Virus record (IMG/VR): IMGVR_UViG_3300028287_000004
Coordinates: 1-58,576 of that record
Reading direction: 5' to 3' (one strand)
Source of the DNA: a virus
DNA: 58,576 bases
Below are positions 1 through 7,441 of this stretch, piece by piece (positions within the stretch are counted from its first letter, which is position 1; the number at the start of each line of letters is the position of its first letter). A program made the position numbers and the translations under genes. A model generated the notes under the pieces. The model saw only the letters and a program-made list of their open reading frames with translations. It was not told the DNA's origin and searched no databases.

Positions 1-94
1 TAAAAAAATCGAAGAAGGTGAATTCACCGAAGCAAAGGATATGAAGTACAAATTTCGTAAGCCAGCTTTTCCGAAAAAGAAAAAAGAAGACTAA
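1..94 (+). CDS. 3' end of an unidentified gene
   Basis: An open frame enters from the left edge and stops at TAA 92-94. The visible C-terminus is about 30 residues, rich in Lys and Glu, and ends in a run of lysines followed by Glu-Asp. Nothing in so short a piece identifies a family. It sits 12 nt before the next start codon and is transcribed in the same direction. Confidence 0.5.
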   Translation, partial: KKIEEGEFTEAKDMKYKFRKPAFPKKKKED

Positions 95-101
95 CTAAAT
101 A
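94..101 (+). promoter_or_regulatory. Variant late-promoter box (ACTAAATA)
   Basis: ACTAAATA differs by one base from the NATAAATA box seen before many structural genes here. It ends 5 nt before the ATG at 107, the same spacing as three other boxes in this window. The T4 late box spans about -13 to -6, so the predicted transcript start is the A of the ATG. Confidence 0.45.
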
Positions 102-106
102 CTTGT

Positions 107-346
107 ATGGTAAGTACAAGTAAATTTTTAGAATGGGCACAAATGGTTACCGGCTGTACCGCAGCGTTAATCGTGTCACTTAATATTGGGGACACATGGG
201 TCTTTTGGGCTATGTGTCTTTTTTTCATTAAAGATAGTATGATGGGCGTGTTTGCATATATAAACAAGTACCCAGGTATTATCATGAGTAGTATAATTTA
301 CGTACCAATTGATTTGATTGGTGTTTACAGATGGTGGTTATTTTGA
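107..346 (+). CDS. Small membrane protein, PnuC-like topology
   Basis: 79 residues with two or three hydrophobic segments (about 9-28, 31-50 and 58-78), separated by a short loop, ending in the motif GVYRWWLF. Short phage membrane proteins with this arrangement and a terminal YRW motif resemble fragments of PnuC-type nicotinamide riboside transporters, but that similarity is only from memory of the pattern. There is no Shine-Dalgarno sequence before the ATG. Instead a late-promoter-like box lies exactly 5 nt upstream, so the gene is probably read from a leaderless mRNA. The next gene overlaps its end by 16 nt if its first ATG is used. Confidence 0.65.
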   Translation: MVSTSKFLEWAQMVTGCTAALIVSLNIGDTWVFWAMCLFFIKDSMMGVFAYINKYPGIIMSSIIYVPIDLIGVYRWWLF

Positions 347-609
347 ACTGGATACAAATAGATAAGCAGATTATTAGTATGATGCGTATTATAGATGACA
401 AAGATAAATTATATGAAGATGTAAAGCACGTATTCAAGTGGAATGATTCACAAGTCGAAGCTGCCGTAGCTCCACTAATCAATCGTTGGAACTGGCATGG
501 TATGCACAAAGATGAAGTTCCAACTAAAAAGAAACGTGTAACTAAAACCACAAAAAAAGCCCCTACTAAGAAAGCAGGAGCTAAAACTAAAGCAAAAAAG
601 AATTCATAA
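331..609 (+). CDS. Small protein with a lysine-rich, histone-H1-like tail
   Basis: Up to 92 residues. The middle (about 20-60) looks like a small helical domain ending in RWNWHGMHKDE. The last 30 residues are almost only Lys, Thr and Ala, like histone H1 tails and other nucleic-acid-binding tails. The first possible ATG (331) overlaps the preceding gene; ATGs at 379 and 382 are alternatives and no ribosome site decides between them. The 3' end overlaps the convergent nuclease gene by 6 nt. I do not recognise the family; DNA or RNA binding is an inference from charge. Confidence 0.5.
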   Translation: MVVILNWIQIDKQIISMMRIIDDKDKLYEDVKHVFKWNDSQVEAAVAPLINRWNWHGMHKDEVPTKKKRVTKTTKKAPTKKAGAKTKAKKNS

Positions 610-1041
610 CTTGTTTCTTAAATCGTCAAGATACTCACTGAGTATCTTAGAACTACCTATTCTGACGTTGATGATACCGTTATAGTATTCATCCGTCTCT
701 AACACTCTACGATCAAATTGTTCTTTAGCTTCCATGTAGCTTAAAGCACCACGACTCGGACAGTAGTGTAAAATCTCCCTAGTAAACATTTCAGGGCCCA
801 ATCTTTCAACATCTGCATTCAGATGGTCAGAAGAACCCCAGTATGTACGCCAATCAGATTCCTTGGTGCCACGTCTTTTGTTCTTACGTCCCTTTAGAGG
901 TGGTTTCGTGGTCTTAAATTTTGCTAATTTCTTACCTACGTATTTCCTGTTATCCTCAAGATTCGTAATCAGATATACAAATCCCTCAACATCATCTGGT
1001 AATTCATTAACTATTTCGTTATTATATGTCCAATCACTCAT
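604..1041 (-). CDS. GIY-YIG family endonuclease
   Basis: 145 residues. The N-terminal half carries the two half-motifs of a GIY-YIG nuclease: VYL at 22-24 and YVG at 34-36, about 10 residues apart, followed by a basic stretch, an Arg (about 65, in WRTYWGS) and a Glu (about 104, in SYMEAKE) in the expected positions of the catalytic Arg and metal-binding Glu. Such proteins in T4-like phages are usually free-standing homing (Seg-type) endonucleases or DNA-degradation enzymes; which applies here cannot be told. It is transcribed leftward and lies directly downstream of the structured minus-strand RNA region, so the two may share a transcript. Confidence 0.75.
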   Translation of the reverse strand: MSDWTYNNEIVNELPDDVEGFVYLITNLEDNRKYVGKKLAKFKTTKPPLKGRKNKRRGTKESDWRTYWGSSDHLNADVERLGPEMFTREILHYCPSRGALSYMEAKEQFDRRVLETDEYYNGIINVRIGSSKILSEYLDDLRNKL

Positions 1042-1097
1042 GTGTATTGTATATCATTTCTTGTTATCTTATTTAGGTCTAAAGACCTAATCCTTCA

Positions 1098-1590
1098 TAT
1101 ATTTCATGTCGCTTCGCTCATTCAATATATTCAGTCTTTATTTCTTATATATAATATAATGGTTATATTATTAATCTTATTTATATATGCCTGCGGCTAA
1201 GCCACAATTGCCCTGTTGCCAGGACAACTGCAAAAAATTATGGATACATGCCATAGCTTCATCGCCTCTGTTTATGAGCTAGTAGCCAGAAACTACGGGG
1301 TCGGTTGGCGATTCCCCCTTCACTCAGTACTGCGTCTTTCGACCCAACGGCACCTAATAATGTCTAAACAGACAGAACATTATGTAAGTCGATAGTGTTA
1401 TAGTAACCTATCATCGGTTATAAAATTGTAAAACTGGTCAACCACGAACCTTTAGAGCCGTGGCTGTTATGTGTTATGAATACTCTTTTTTGTGGTTAAC
1501 GAGAAGATTGCGGGAATTCATCCCCACTAGTCCAACGGCAACAGTATCTTTAAATACTGGCAGATTCAATCCCGAGTTGGCAACCCAACT
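1098..1590 (-). ncRNA. Candidate large structured RNA (minus strand)
   Basis: There is no credible gene here, but the minus strand folds repeatedly. Paired segments in plus coordinates: 1098-1108/1119-1129; 1193-1197/1201-1205; 1205-1215/1220-1230 (11 bp with a GCAA tetraloop); 1298-1303/1340-1345 or 1334-1336/1341-1343 (GAAA loop); 1358-1365/1374-1382; 1391-1400/1404-1412 (one bulge); 1437-1445/1492-1500; 1510-1516/1521-1527; 1542-1547/1554-1559; 1575-1580/1585-1590. Several stems contain G-U pairs that are A-C mismatches on the plus strand, and the GNRA loops exist only on the minus strand, so the RNA is minus-sense. The family is unidentified; the GOLLD class of large phage-associated RNAs is one candidate to test. 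Confidence 0.55.
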
Positions 1591-1612
1591 AACAGTTCCA
1601 CTATGTCTGATA

Positions 1613-1714
1613 TATTAGCATTTGTCATTGTGTATTAGCCTTGTATGTGCTATGTGTTAGTTTTATATTAGCTTTGTAATAGTTTTCAATAGAGCCTGAG
1701 TTATTTATATTAGC
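1613..1714 (-). repeat. GCTAATA (TATTAGC) repeat cluster
   Basis: On the minus strand GCTAATA occurs at 1613-1619, 1633-1639, 1666-1672 and 1708-1714, with a variant CTAACAC at 1654-1660. The same GCTAAYA word recurs at about 10-nt spacing in the leader of the gp32 gene (50602-50638). The cluster lies between the gp51-like stop codon and the structured RNA, reading in the RNA's direction. It may be a protein-binding array; function is inferred only. Confidence 0.5.
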
Positions 1715-1715
1715 A

Positions 1716-1949
1716 TTAGAGTATTGGCACACCTGCCTGTTTACTCATTTCATAGTTGTCTTTTATAATATCATTAATGTGAGCAATGTGCCCAACTGGC
1801 ATATCATGGAGTTCAGAAATACTTACCCCACCTCTCATATACCAAGTTAACTTTAACATATTCTTGTGTACGTTGTCAAGCTCTTTTTTGTATTTTTCTG
1901 TTTTTTCTTGAATTTCTGCTGGCGATGCTGTAATTAACCAGCCATGAAA
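1716..1949 (-). CDS. 51: gp51-like tail reached by -1 frameshift from gp26
   Basis: This open frame of 77 codons continues from gp26 in the -1 frame and has no convincing start of its own: the first ATG is 31 codons in and lacks a ribosome site. It contains NMLKLTWYMRGGVSISEL and a C-terminal IIKDNYEMSKQAG segment, which resemble the small proteins annotated as gp51 (baseplate hub assembly catalyst) in T4-like phages. In T4, genes 26 and 51 are adjacent. Together with gp26 it would give a 356-residue fusion, in the manner of the lambda G/GT tail assembly chaperones. The family name is less certain than the frame. Confidence 0.65.
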   Translation of the reverse strand, partial: FHGWLITASPAEIQEKTEKYKKELDNVHKNMLKLTWYMRGGVSISELHDMPVGHIAHINDIIKDNYEMSKQAGVPIL

Positions 1950-1970
1950 AAATTTACAGGGTTGACCTCC
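1918..1970 (-). promoter_or_regulatory. Programmed -1 frameshift signal in gp26
   Basis: On the minus strand an internal Shine-Dalgarno-like GGAGG (1966-1970) is followed after 10 nt by the slippery heptamer A AAT TTT (1949-1955) in the gp26 frame. After 6 nt comes a stem GCTGG/CCAGC (1938-1942 with 1918-1922). The gp26 stop is at 1934-1936. Spacing of enhancer, slip site and stem matches the E. coli dnaX arrangement. A -1 slip gives AAA TTT and then an open frame of 77 codons. Confidence 0.7.
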
Positions 1971-2785
1971 AGAGCAACCTCGCCTTTATGATCACATTCT
2001 GGGCATACAAACGCAAATGTGGTCGCATCTTTGGGCTTTTTAGACAATTCTTTGACTTTTGCATCAATTTCGTCTACTATTTTTGTTGGAATGTTGCTTA
2101 GGAACTCCATAATCGAATCATAATCATTTACATTTCCTTCTGGAGTTTCGATGTAACTGATTGTGTTTGCTAACAAATCTACGTTATGTTCTGCAATCTT
2201 TCTAAAACTTCCGTAGAATCTTCTTGCTAGTTCAGCTTCGTCAGTGTCCTCATTCTCTTCATTCGCTACACTATTCTGAATATGTTGAACGATTCGTTTT
2301 TGCTCAACATCAATTAGTGCTAATCTTGTGATAGCTTCTACACTTGGTGGACGAATATGAATTTTAACTTCATCGAATTCAACTGGTGCAACATGTTCAA
2401 TATCTGGGAACTTGTTTAAGATATAATTTATATCAATATTGAAGTCACTTACTTCCTCACAATTCGTACATTTATGTGCATGTGTCAATTCACGTCCGTA
2501 TGTTGCATATTGTATAGCAAGATATAATGCTTCCATATCAATGTTGCACATTGTTCTAGGATTTGGTATATCTGGACAGCAACTCTTTGCGATATTGATT
2601 AGTGCTTCGCCATTAAGAAGTTCATCTGGGTTCTTCATAGTAATTTCGTCTACTGCCGTCATAGGCAATACCCCAACTTCTTCTAGTAGTGTGGTGCCCC
2701 ATTCTGGGTTAAATTTACCACCTGTTGGTAGTTTTATATAAATCCCTGGTTTTCTGAAATATTTTGCTAGTGGGTTTGTGTTCAT
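1934..2785 (-). CDS. 26: Baseplate hub protein gp26-like
   Basis: 283 residues. Features typical of the T4 gp26 family are visible: a stretch MKNPDELLNGEALINIAKSC, then NIDMEALYLAIQYATYGRE, then two CxxC pairs (106-109 and 261-264) that could form a zinc ribbon. T4 gp26 is a baseplate hub assembly component; the protein here is longer, with an acidic linker near residue 185. I chose the ATG at 2785 because AGAGG sits 7 nt upstream; an in-frame ATG at 2812 lacks this. The stop is preceded by a slippery sequence, and reading continues in the -1 frame into a gp51-like tail. A late promoter (2820-2827) lies just upstream. Confidence 0.7.
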   Translation of the reverse strand: MNTNPLAKYFRKPGIYIKLPTGGKFNPEWGTTLLEEVGVLPMTAVDEITMKNPDELLNGEALINIAKSCCPDIPNPRTMCNIDMEALYLAIQYATYGRELTHAHKCTNCEEVSDFNIDINYILNKFPDIEHVAPVEFDEVKIHIRPPSVEAITRLALIDVEQKRIVQHIQNSVANEENEDTDEAELARRFYGSFRKIAEHNVDLLANTISYIETPEGNVNDYDSIMEFLSNIPTKIVDEIDAKVKELSKKPKDATTFAFVCPECDHKGEVALEVNPVNFFMAG

Positions 2786-2798
2786 TTTTTCGCCTCTT

Positions 2799-2806
2799 GA
2801 TAAATA
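2799..2806 (+). promoter_or_regulatory. Late promoter for the tape-measure-like gene (GATAAATA)
   Basis: GATAAATA on the plus strand with predicted start at 2812, about 73 nt before the ATG at 2885. It points toward the minus-strand box at 2820-2827, so the two late promoters are face to face and their start sites almost coincide. Confidence 0.6.
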
Positions 2807-2819
2807 CAACAATACGAAG

Positions 2820-2827
2820 TATTTATG
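2820..2827 (-). promoter_or_regulatory. Late promoter for gp26 (CATAAATA)
   Basis: CATAAATA on the minus strand, predicted start near 2814, 29 nt before the gp26 ATG. It faces a plus-strand box at 2799-2806, and the two form an inverted repeat. Confidence 0.65.
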
Positions 2828-2884
2828 TTCATAGTTATTTAATCAATTATAAACTACGAATATAATCATAAAGTGAGAGATATT

Positions 2885-5404
2885 ATGGCAGAAGATGTAA
2901 TTATTCAGGGTTTTGGTAGTGACCGAAGTTTTCCGGACTTTGCTACCGAAGCGACCCAAAAAGGAATTATGCAAGAAGCAGGAAAGCATAGTAATGCTTT
3001 TGCGCAGATGGTTAGGTTACTTAGCGCCCAAGCCGCAGGTCAGAAAATCTCACAGAACGAATATAAAGAGATACAACAGGAACTACGTAACAATAGAAAA
3101 GCTACGGATGCTCTTAAAAAACAAAATGATAGTAACGATAACAAAACTAGAAAACAAACTGATGATGCATTACAAGAGGATCAAAAACAAACAAGTATTT
3201 TTAAGAAACTACTGATTGCATCAGTTGAACGTACTCAACTTTCTGCAAAGCAATTCAAAGAAGAAATTAAGAATGATAAGAGAATGCAAGAATTGATGAA
3301 AGACGGAATGTCTTCTGACTCTGCTGGTATCATGTCAAAATTAGAAGGATTTGGATCAGTCATTAGTTCAGTAGGTGGTAAACTTGCACCATTGGCAGGT
3401 ATGGTAACAGCCGCCGCAGGTGCGGTTACCGGTATCAATGCTTATATGAAAGCACAAGCACAAGATAGATTTAATCTTGCACAAGAATTAAGACAAAGCG
3501 GTCTTGCTGCTGGATTAAATTCATCACAAGCAAGTTTAACCTCATTTGCTGCGACTGTGCGAGAAAATAACTTTACTCTTGGCGAAGCCGCAGAATTTAC
3601 ACAACGTTTTGCAAATTCAGTTGGTGTTCTTGGAGTAAAGAGTTCTCTTGAATTCGTAAACTCACTAGCATATGCAGGCGAAGGCGGCGCAGATATGATG
3701 CGTAAGTTTGGTATGGAATTCGGTGAAGTAGCAAATGTAGCTGGTACTTACTTAGACAGTGTAAGAAATCTAGGCATGCTTGACAGAATGAATGGACAAC
3801 AGTTGCGAAGTAATATGGATGACTTTATGAGTACTGTAGTATCTACATCCAATGTTATGAAGATTAATATGGAAGATGCGGCAAAGATGATTTCTGATAC
3901 TTTGGGTAGAACAGATATATCTGCATTACTTGCTACTATGGATCCACAAAGAGCTGCACAAGTGCAAGAAGTGGTTGGTATGGCTGGCGGTATGGATAAT
4001 CCACTCGGTGAGGCACTTGCTATGAGACTTGCGGCAGGTTCACAGGGTGAATTTCAGATGACATCGCAATTTGCAGACTTAATGTCAAGTCCTATTACTG
4101 CATCCATCATGCCATTAGTTGAACAACTTGCAACATCAGCAGAACAAGGTGGGGTCAGTGGATTCCAGAGTGCGTTAGCAGGATCACGTGGTGATTTTCA
4201 GTCAGCGATAGATGGTGCTAGTAGAGAATTGATACTAAGTGGCGATCAAATGGGACAGGCAATGATTTCGTCATTTGCTAAACTATTAGGAACTGTTGAA
4301 GATGCAGATGCAGGACGTCAACCTTTATCAGGTGATGATGTTGCAACTTTAGGATCAATAGAAGCAAGTAGACAGTTTGCACTTGCATTAGAGGGTGTCA
4401 ATAATGCATTTATTGAGAATGCAGATTTAGAAAATAATTTAGGAAAACTTAATACAGCTAGTATAACAATGTCAGGATCAATAGAACGTTCTGGTACTGC
4501 AATCGCACAACATTCTGAGGCGGTTATTGGTGTGACTACCGGACTTCAAGCTATTGTGCAAGACATAGCTTCAGGCGGAATTGATATGGTTGGTAGTGTA
4601 TTCGCGGCAGTGAGTGATGACAGTGCAGATTCGCTGGCAAACGTAATACAAATGCGAAAAGTGGTTGAAGATACATTTGGCGCAACATCACTAGAAGCGA
4701 TTTCTAAACCAATTCTAGATCAATTAGAAACGGTTGAAAGATTTCAGAAACGAAGTGAAGAGAATCCTACATTGTTTAATAGAAATAGTGTGCAATTTGC
4801 GCAACGTGACTTATTTAGAATGATTGATGAACTTAGTGAAACGAATCCAGAACAAGCAGAATCATTGCTTAGAGGCTCAGGCTTAGAAAACTTTGCAAGG
4901 ACTGGAGAGACTATTGCATACGATCCTACTATATTGGCACAACAAGGAGTGATGCAAAATAATATGCCTATAACAGCATACGATGAACAAGGTGGGTATA
5001 TGCTACAAGGTGGCGGCAGAATGAAAACTCGACAAGAGACTGCGTTAGAAGTCCGTTCTGCGTTAGAATCAATATCTGGTGATCTTGGTACTGACTTTGT
5101 TAGAAATGCATTTACTGCATTAAGTACTGGTAGTGGCTCCAACCTTCTTGATACTGTAGGTTTTGAAAAAGAAAATGATACCTTTACTACAGAAGAACAA
5201 TCTATGATTACTACAATCGTAGAACAGATGAACGCTAATAACTTAATTAATCAAGAAAATATGCAACGATTAATAAACTCGATTGAATCTGATACTGGTA
5301 GAAGCGTGTTTGATTGGGCAGGTGCATCAGAAGAAGACAAAGCGCAACAGAGAGCATTGTTATCTACTATGAATCAACTACTTCAATCATTGAATAGTAA
5401 TTAA
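2885..5404 (+). CDS. Tail tape-measure-like structural protein
   Basis: 839 residues. Long, mostly helical and rich in Ala, Gln, Met and Ser. It has a charged, coiled-coil-like N-terminal part (about 50-140) and a hydrophobic segment (about 150-185: GSVISSVGGKLAPLAGMVTA and on), a pattern typical of tape-measure proteins, which run inside the tail tube and set tail length. Its place beside the gp26/gp51 cassette also fits, because tail assembly chaperones usually neighbour the tape measure. T4's tape measure is gp29 (590 residues); I cannot show direct homology. An upstream in-frame GTG at 2873 is possible, but the ATG at 2885 has GAGAG just before it. Confidence 0.55.
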   Translation: MAEDVIIQGFGSDRSFPDFATEATQKGIMQEAGKHSNAFAQMVRLLSAQAAGQKISQNEYKEIQQELRNNRKATDALKKQNDSNDNKTRKQTDDALQEDQKQTSIFKKLLIASVERTQLSAKQFKEEIKNDKRMQELMKDGMSSDSAGIMSKLEGFGSVISSVGGKLAPLAGMVTAAAGAVTGINAYMKAQAQDRFNLAQELRQSGLAAGLNSSQASLTSFAATVRENNFTLGEAAEFTQRFANSVGVLGVKSSLEFVNSLAYAGEGGADMMRKFGMEFGEVANVAGTYLDSVRNLGMLDRMNGQQLRSNMDDFMSTVVSTSNVMKINMEDAAKMISDTLGRTDISALLATMDPQRAAQVQEVVGMAGGMDNPLGEALAMRLAAGSQGEFQMTSQFADLMSSPITASIMPLVEQLATSAEQGGVSGFQSALAGSRGDFQSAIDGASRELILSGDQMGQAMISSFAKLLGTVEDADAGRQPLSGDDVATLGSIEASRQFALALEGVNNAFIENADLENNLGKLNTASITMSGSIERSGTAIAQHSEAVIGVTTGLQAIVQDIASGGIDMVGSVFAAVSDDSADSLANVIQMRKVVEDTFGATSLEAISKPILDQLETVERFQKRSEENPTLFNRNSVQFAQRDLFRMIDELSETNPEQAESLLRGSGLENFARTGETIAYDPTILAQQGVMQNNMPITAYDEQGGYMLQGGGRMKTRQETALEVRSALESISGDLGTDFVRNAFTALSTGSGSNLLDTVGFEKENDTFTTEEQSMITTIVEQMNANNLINQENMQRLINSIESDTGRSVFDWAGASEEDKAQQRALLSTMNQLLQSLNSN

Positions 5405-5409
5405 AAGTG

Positions 5410-5438
5410 TTGACATGTACTTAAAAACATGCTACTAT
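5410..5438 (+). promoter_or_regulatory. Sigma70-type (early-like) promoter before portal gene
   Basis: TTGACA at 5410-5415, 17-nt spacer, TACTAT at 5433-5438. It starts 6 nt after the tape-measure-like stop codon and precedes the portal ATG at 5460. Portal genes usually follow late promoters, so a host-type promoter here is unusual. Confidence 0.7.
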
Positions 5439-5459
5439 AAAAAATACAGGATATAAAAA

Positions 5460-7151
5460 ATGGCAACTTGGAAAAAATACTTTAAAACATATGATGGTCT
5501 CCCACAACGAGACCCATCATCGTCTATTCAAGGATCGGAAGCATCCAATAAGCGTTATAGCAGTTGGTTACCTGAAGTTTATCAGGGACAACCAAACCGT
5601 GTGCAACGTTATGGACAGTACGACCAAATGGACTTAGATAGTGAAGTGAACGCAGCGTTGGATATCATTGCTGAATTCTCAACATTACAAGATGAAAACT
5701 CTAGATTACCATTTAAATTCGACTTCCCAGAAGATCCAACTGAATCAGAGAATGATGTTTTGCAACGTACACTACGACAGTGGTGTTCGGTGAACGAAAT
5801 GAACAAGCGTGTTTTCCGTATATTCCGAAATGCCATTAAGTACGGCGACCAAATCTTTGTTCGTGATCCAGAAACATATAAACTATTTTGGGTTGATCCT
5901 GCCAAAGTAGATAAAGTTATTGTTAACGAAGGTAAAGGCAAGAAGGTAGAAGCATATTATATCAAAGATATTGATATCAATATGGAAAGCATGAATATTA
6001 CGGCAGATGCAAACAAACTTACACAAACTGGTGCAGGCGCATCAGGTATGCCGAACCTTAATAGTAATACTACTCAAAGTTACACTGGCGGTAGTGCAGG
6101 CGGATCACGTTTTGCAAATGATCAATCATCGACACCAGTTGATGCGGCACACGTTATTCATATTTCATTGAATGAAGGCATCGACGGCTTTTGGCCTTTT
6201 GGTACATCTATCTTAGAGCCTATCTTTAAAGTTTATAAGCAAAAAGAATTATTAGAAGATGCTATTCTAATCTATCGTGTACAACGTGCGCCAGAACGCA
6301 GAGTGTTTTACATTGATGTAGGTAACATGCCAACTCACAAAGCACGTGCGCACCTAGAACGTATCAAGAATGAAATTCATCAAAGACGTATTCCATCTAA
6401 GACTGGTGGTGGACAAACTGTTACTGATAGTGCTTACAATCCACTATCAATCATGGAAGATTATTTCTTTGCTCAAACAGCAGAAGGCCGTGGTTCTAAA
6501 GTTGAAACACTTCCGGGTGGCGAGAACTTAGGTCAAATTGATGACTTGAAATACTTCAACGACAAACTGTTGCGTGGTTTACGTGTTCCAGCTTCATACT
6601 TAGGTGGTATGGATGACGGCGGCGCAACAGTGAATGATGGTCGTGTAGGCACAGCAATGATTGCTGAATTTAGATTTACTAAGTTCTGTGAACGACTACA
6701 AGCACTTATCGTTGAACAACTAGACAATGAGTTTAAGATGTTCTGTAAAAATCGTGGTGTGCAAGTAGAAAGTTCGCGTTTCTCATTACAATTCAATACT
6801 CCTCAGAACTTCGGTAAGTTCCGTCAAGCAGAAGTAGATCAAGTTGCAATGAATGTGTTCTCATCAATCGAAGGTGCTGATTATATCAGTAAGCGTTTTG
6901 CTCTACAACGTTTCTTGGGACTAACAGAAGATGAAATACTAGAAAACGAAAAGTTATGGCGTGAAGAAAACGGCGGCACAGATGAACTAGCAGGCGCTAG
7001 TGATAATCTTAAAGGCGTAGGTGCAGCACCTGCTCCAGACGATATAGGTGGAAACGATGATTTTGACTTTGATGAAACTGACGCAGATGATACAGAAGAC
7101 GGTTCAGTAATCGATGGATCAGAAAACGCAGAAACAGACGAGGAAGTATAA
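5460..7151 (+). CDS. 20: Portal vertex protein gp20
   Basis: 563 residues (T4 gp20: 524). The sequence is recognisable as the T4-type portal: YDQMDLDSEVNAALDIIAEF near 55-75, the NAIKYGDQIFVRDPE segment, HISLNEGIDGFWPFGTSIL, and YNPLSIMEDYFFAQTAEGRG followed by LPGGENLGQIDDLKYFNDKL. The portal forms the dodecameric ring at one head vertex through which DNA is packaged by gp17 and to which the neck attaches. The C-terminal 60 residues are strongly acidic and low in complexity. The ATG follows AGGAT. The gene is driven by a sigma70-type promoter and its stop codon lies inside the late promoter of the next gene. Confidence 0.95.
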   Translation: MATWKKYFKTYDGLPQRDPSSSIQGSEASNKRYSSWLPEVYQGQPNRVQRYGQYDQMDLDSEVNAALDIIAEFSTLQDENSRLPFKFDFPEDPTESENDVLQRTLRQWCSVNEMNKRVFRIFRNAIKYGDQIFVRDPETYKLFWVDPAKVDKVIVNEGKGKKVEAYYIKDIDINMESMNITADANKLTQTGAGASGMPNLNSNTTQSYTGGSAGGSRFANDQSSTPVDAAHVIHISLNEGIDGFWPFGTSILEPIFKVYKQKELLEDAILIYRVQRAPERRVFYIDVGNMPTHKARAHLERIKNEIHQRRIPSKTGGGQTVTDSAYNPLSIMEDYFFAQTAEGRGSKVETLPGGENLGQIDDLKYFNDKLLRGLRVPASYLGGMDDGGATVNDGRVGTAMIAEFRFTKFCERLQALIVEQLDNEFKMFCKNRGVQVESSRFSLQFNTPQNFGKFRQAEVDQVAMNVFSSIEGADYISKRFALQRFLGLTEDEILENEKLWREENGGTDELAGASDNLKGVGAAPAPDDIGGNDDFDFDETDADDTEDGSVIDGSENAETDEEV

Positions 7152-7154
7152 ATA
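7147..7154 (+). promoter_or_regulatory. Late promoter overlapping the gp20 stop (TATAAATA)
   Basis: A perfect TATAAATA, overlapping the gp20 TAA (7149-7151), ends 5 nt before the ATG at 7160. The predicted transcript start is the A of that ATG. Confidence 0.7.
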
Positions 7155-7159
7155 CTACT

Positions 7160-7381
7160 ATGAGATATTCAGATTTAACAGAAAACTATTCTCCAGACGA
7201 GGATAATCATAATAGTAGAGAGATAGATGATACCCGTAAGGATCGTCTAACTCTTGTACACCTATCTAAACTGCGTAAAATTCGTGAATACCGTAAGTAT
7301 CAAGACGGTGTTAAATCACAGCAAGTACAACGTCAATATAAAGGCGGCGGCGATGAAAGCGGCGGCGATATGGAGCTATAG
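7160..7381 (+). CDS. Small prohead core protein, gp67-like
   Basis: 73 residues, highly charged. The segment DTRKDRLTLVHLSKLRKIREYRKYQ (about 25-49) resembles a small protein found between gp20 and gp21 in marine T4-like phages, and the position matches T4 gp67, a prohead core component. The C-terminus is Gly-rich and acidic. No Shine-Dalgarno sequence precedes the ATG; the late box ends exactly 5 nt upstream, so the mRNA is predicted to be leaderless. Homology to gp67 itself is inferred mainly from position and size. Confidence 0.6.
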   Translation: MRYSDLTENYSPDEDNHNSREIDDTRKDRLTLVHLSKLRKIREYRKYQDGVKSQQVQRQYKGGGDESGGDMEL

Positions 7382-7441
7382 TCTCTATTAAGTAGTAAGT
7401 TTTACTATTTACGTCACATACTAAATATCTCTACGACAATG

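Noticed and set aside
863-1090. Plus-strand hydrophobic 75-residue frame opposite the GIY-YIG gene
   Set aside because: It is a shadow of the nuclease gene, with no ribosome site, and the nuclease motifs on the other strand are clear.
1490-1600. tRNA or tmRNA in the structured region (stem 1542-1559 looked like an anticodon arm)
   Set aside because: The loop has six bases, no D or T arm pairs around it, and the stems read better on the minus strand as independent hairpins.
1840-1890. TTGACA with TTAAAG 17 nt later on the minus strand, as a promoter for the structured RNA
   Set aside because: The -10 match is poor and the DNA encodes the conserved part of the gp51-like tail.
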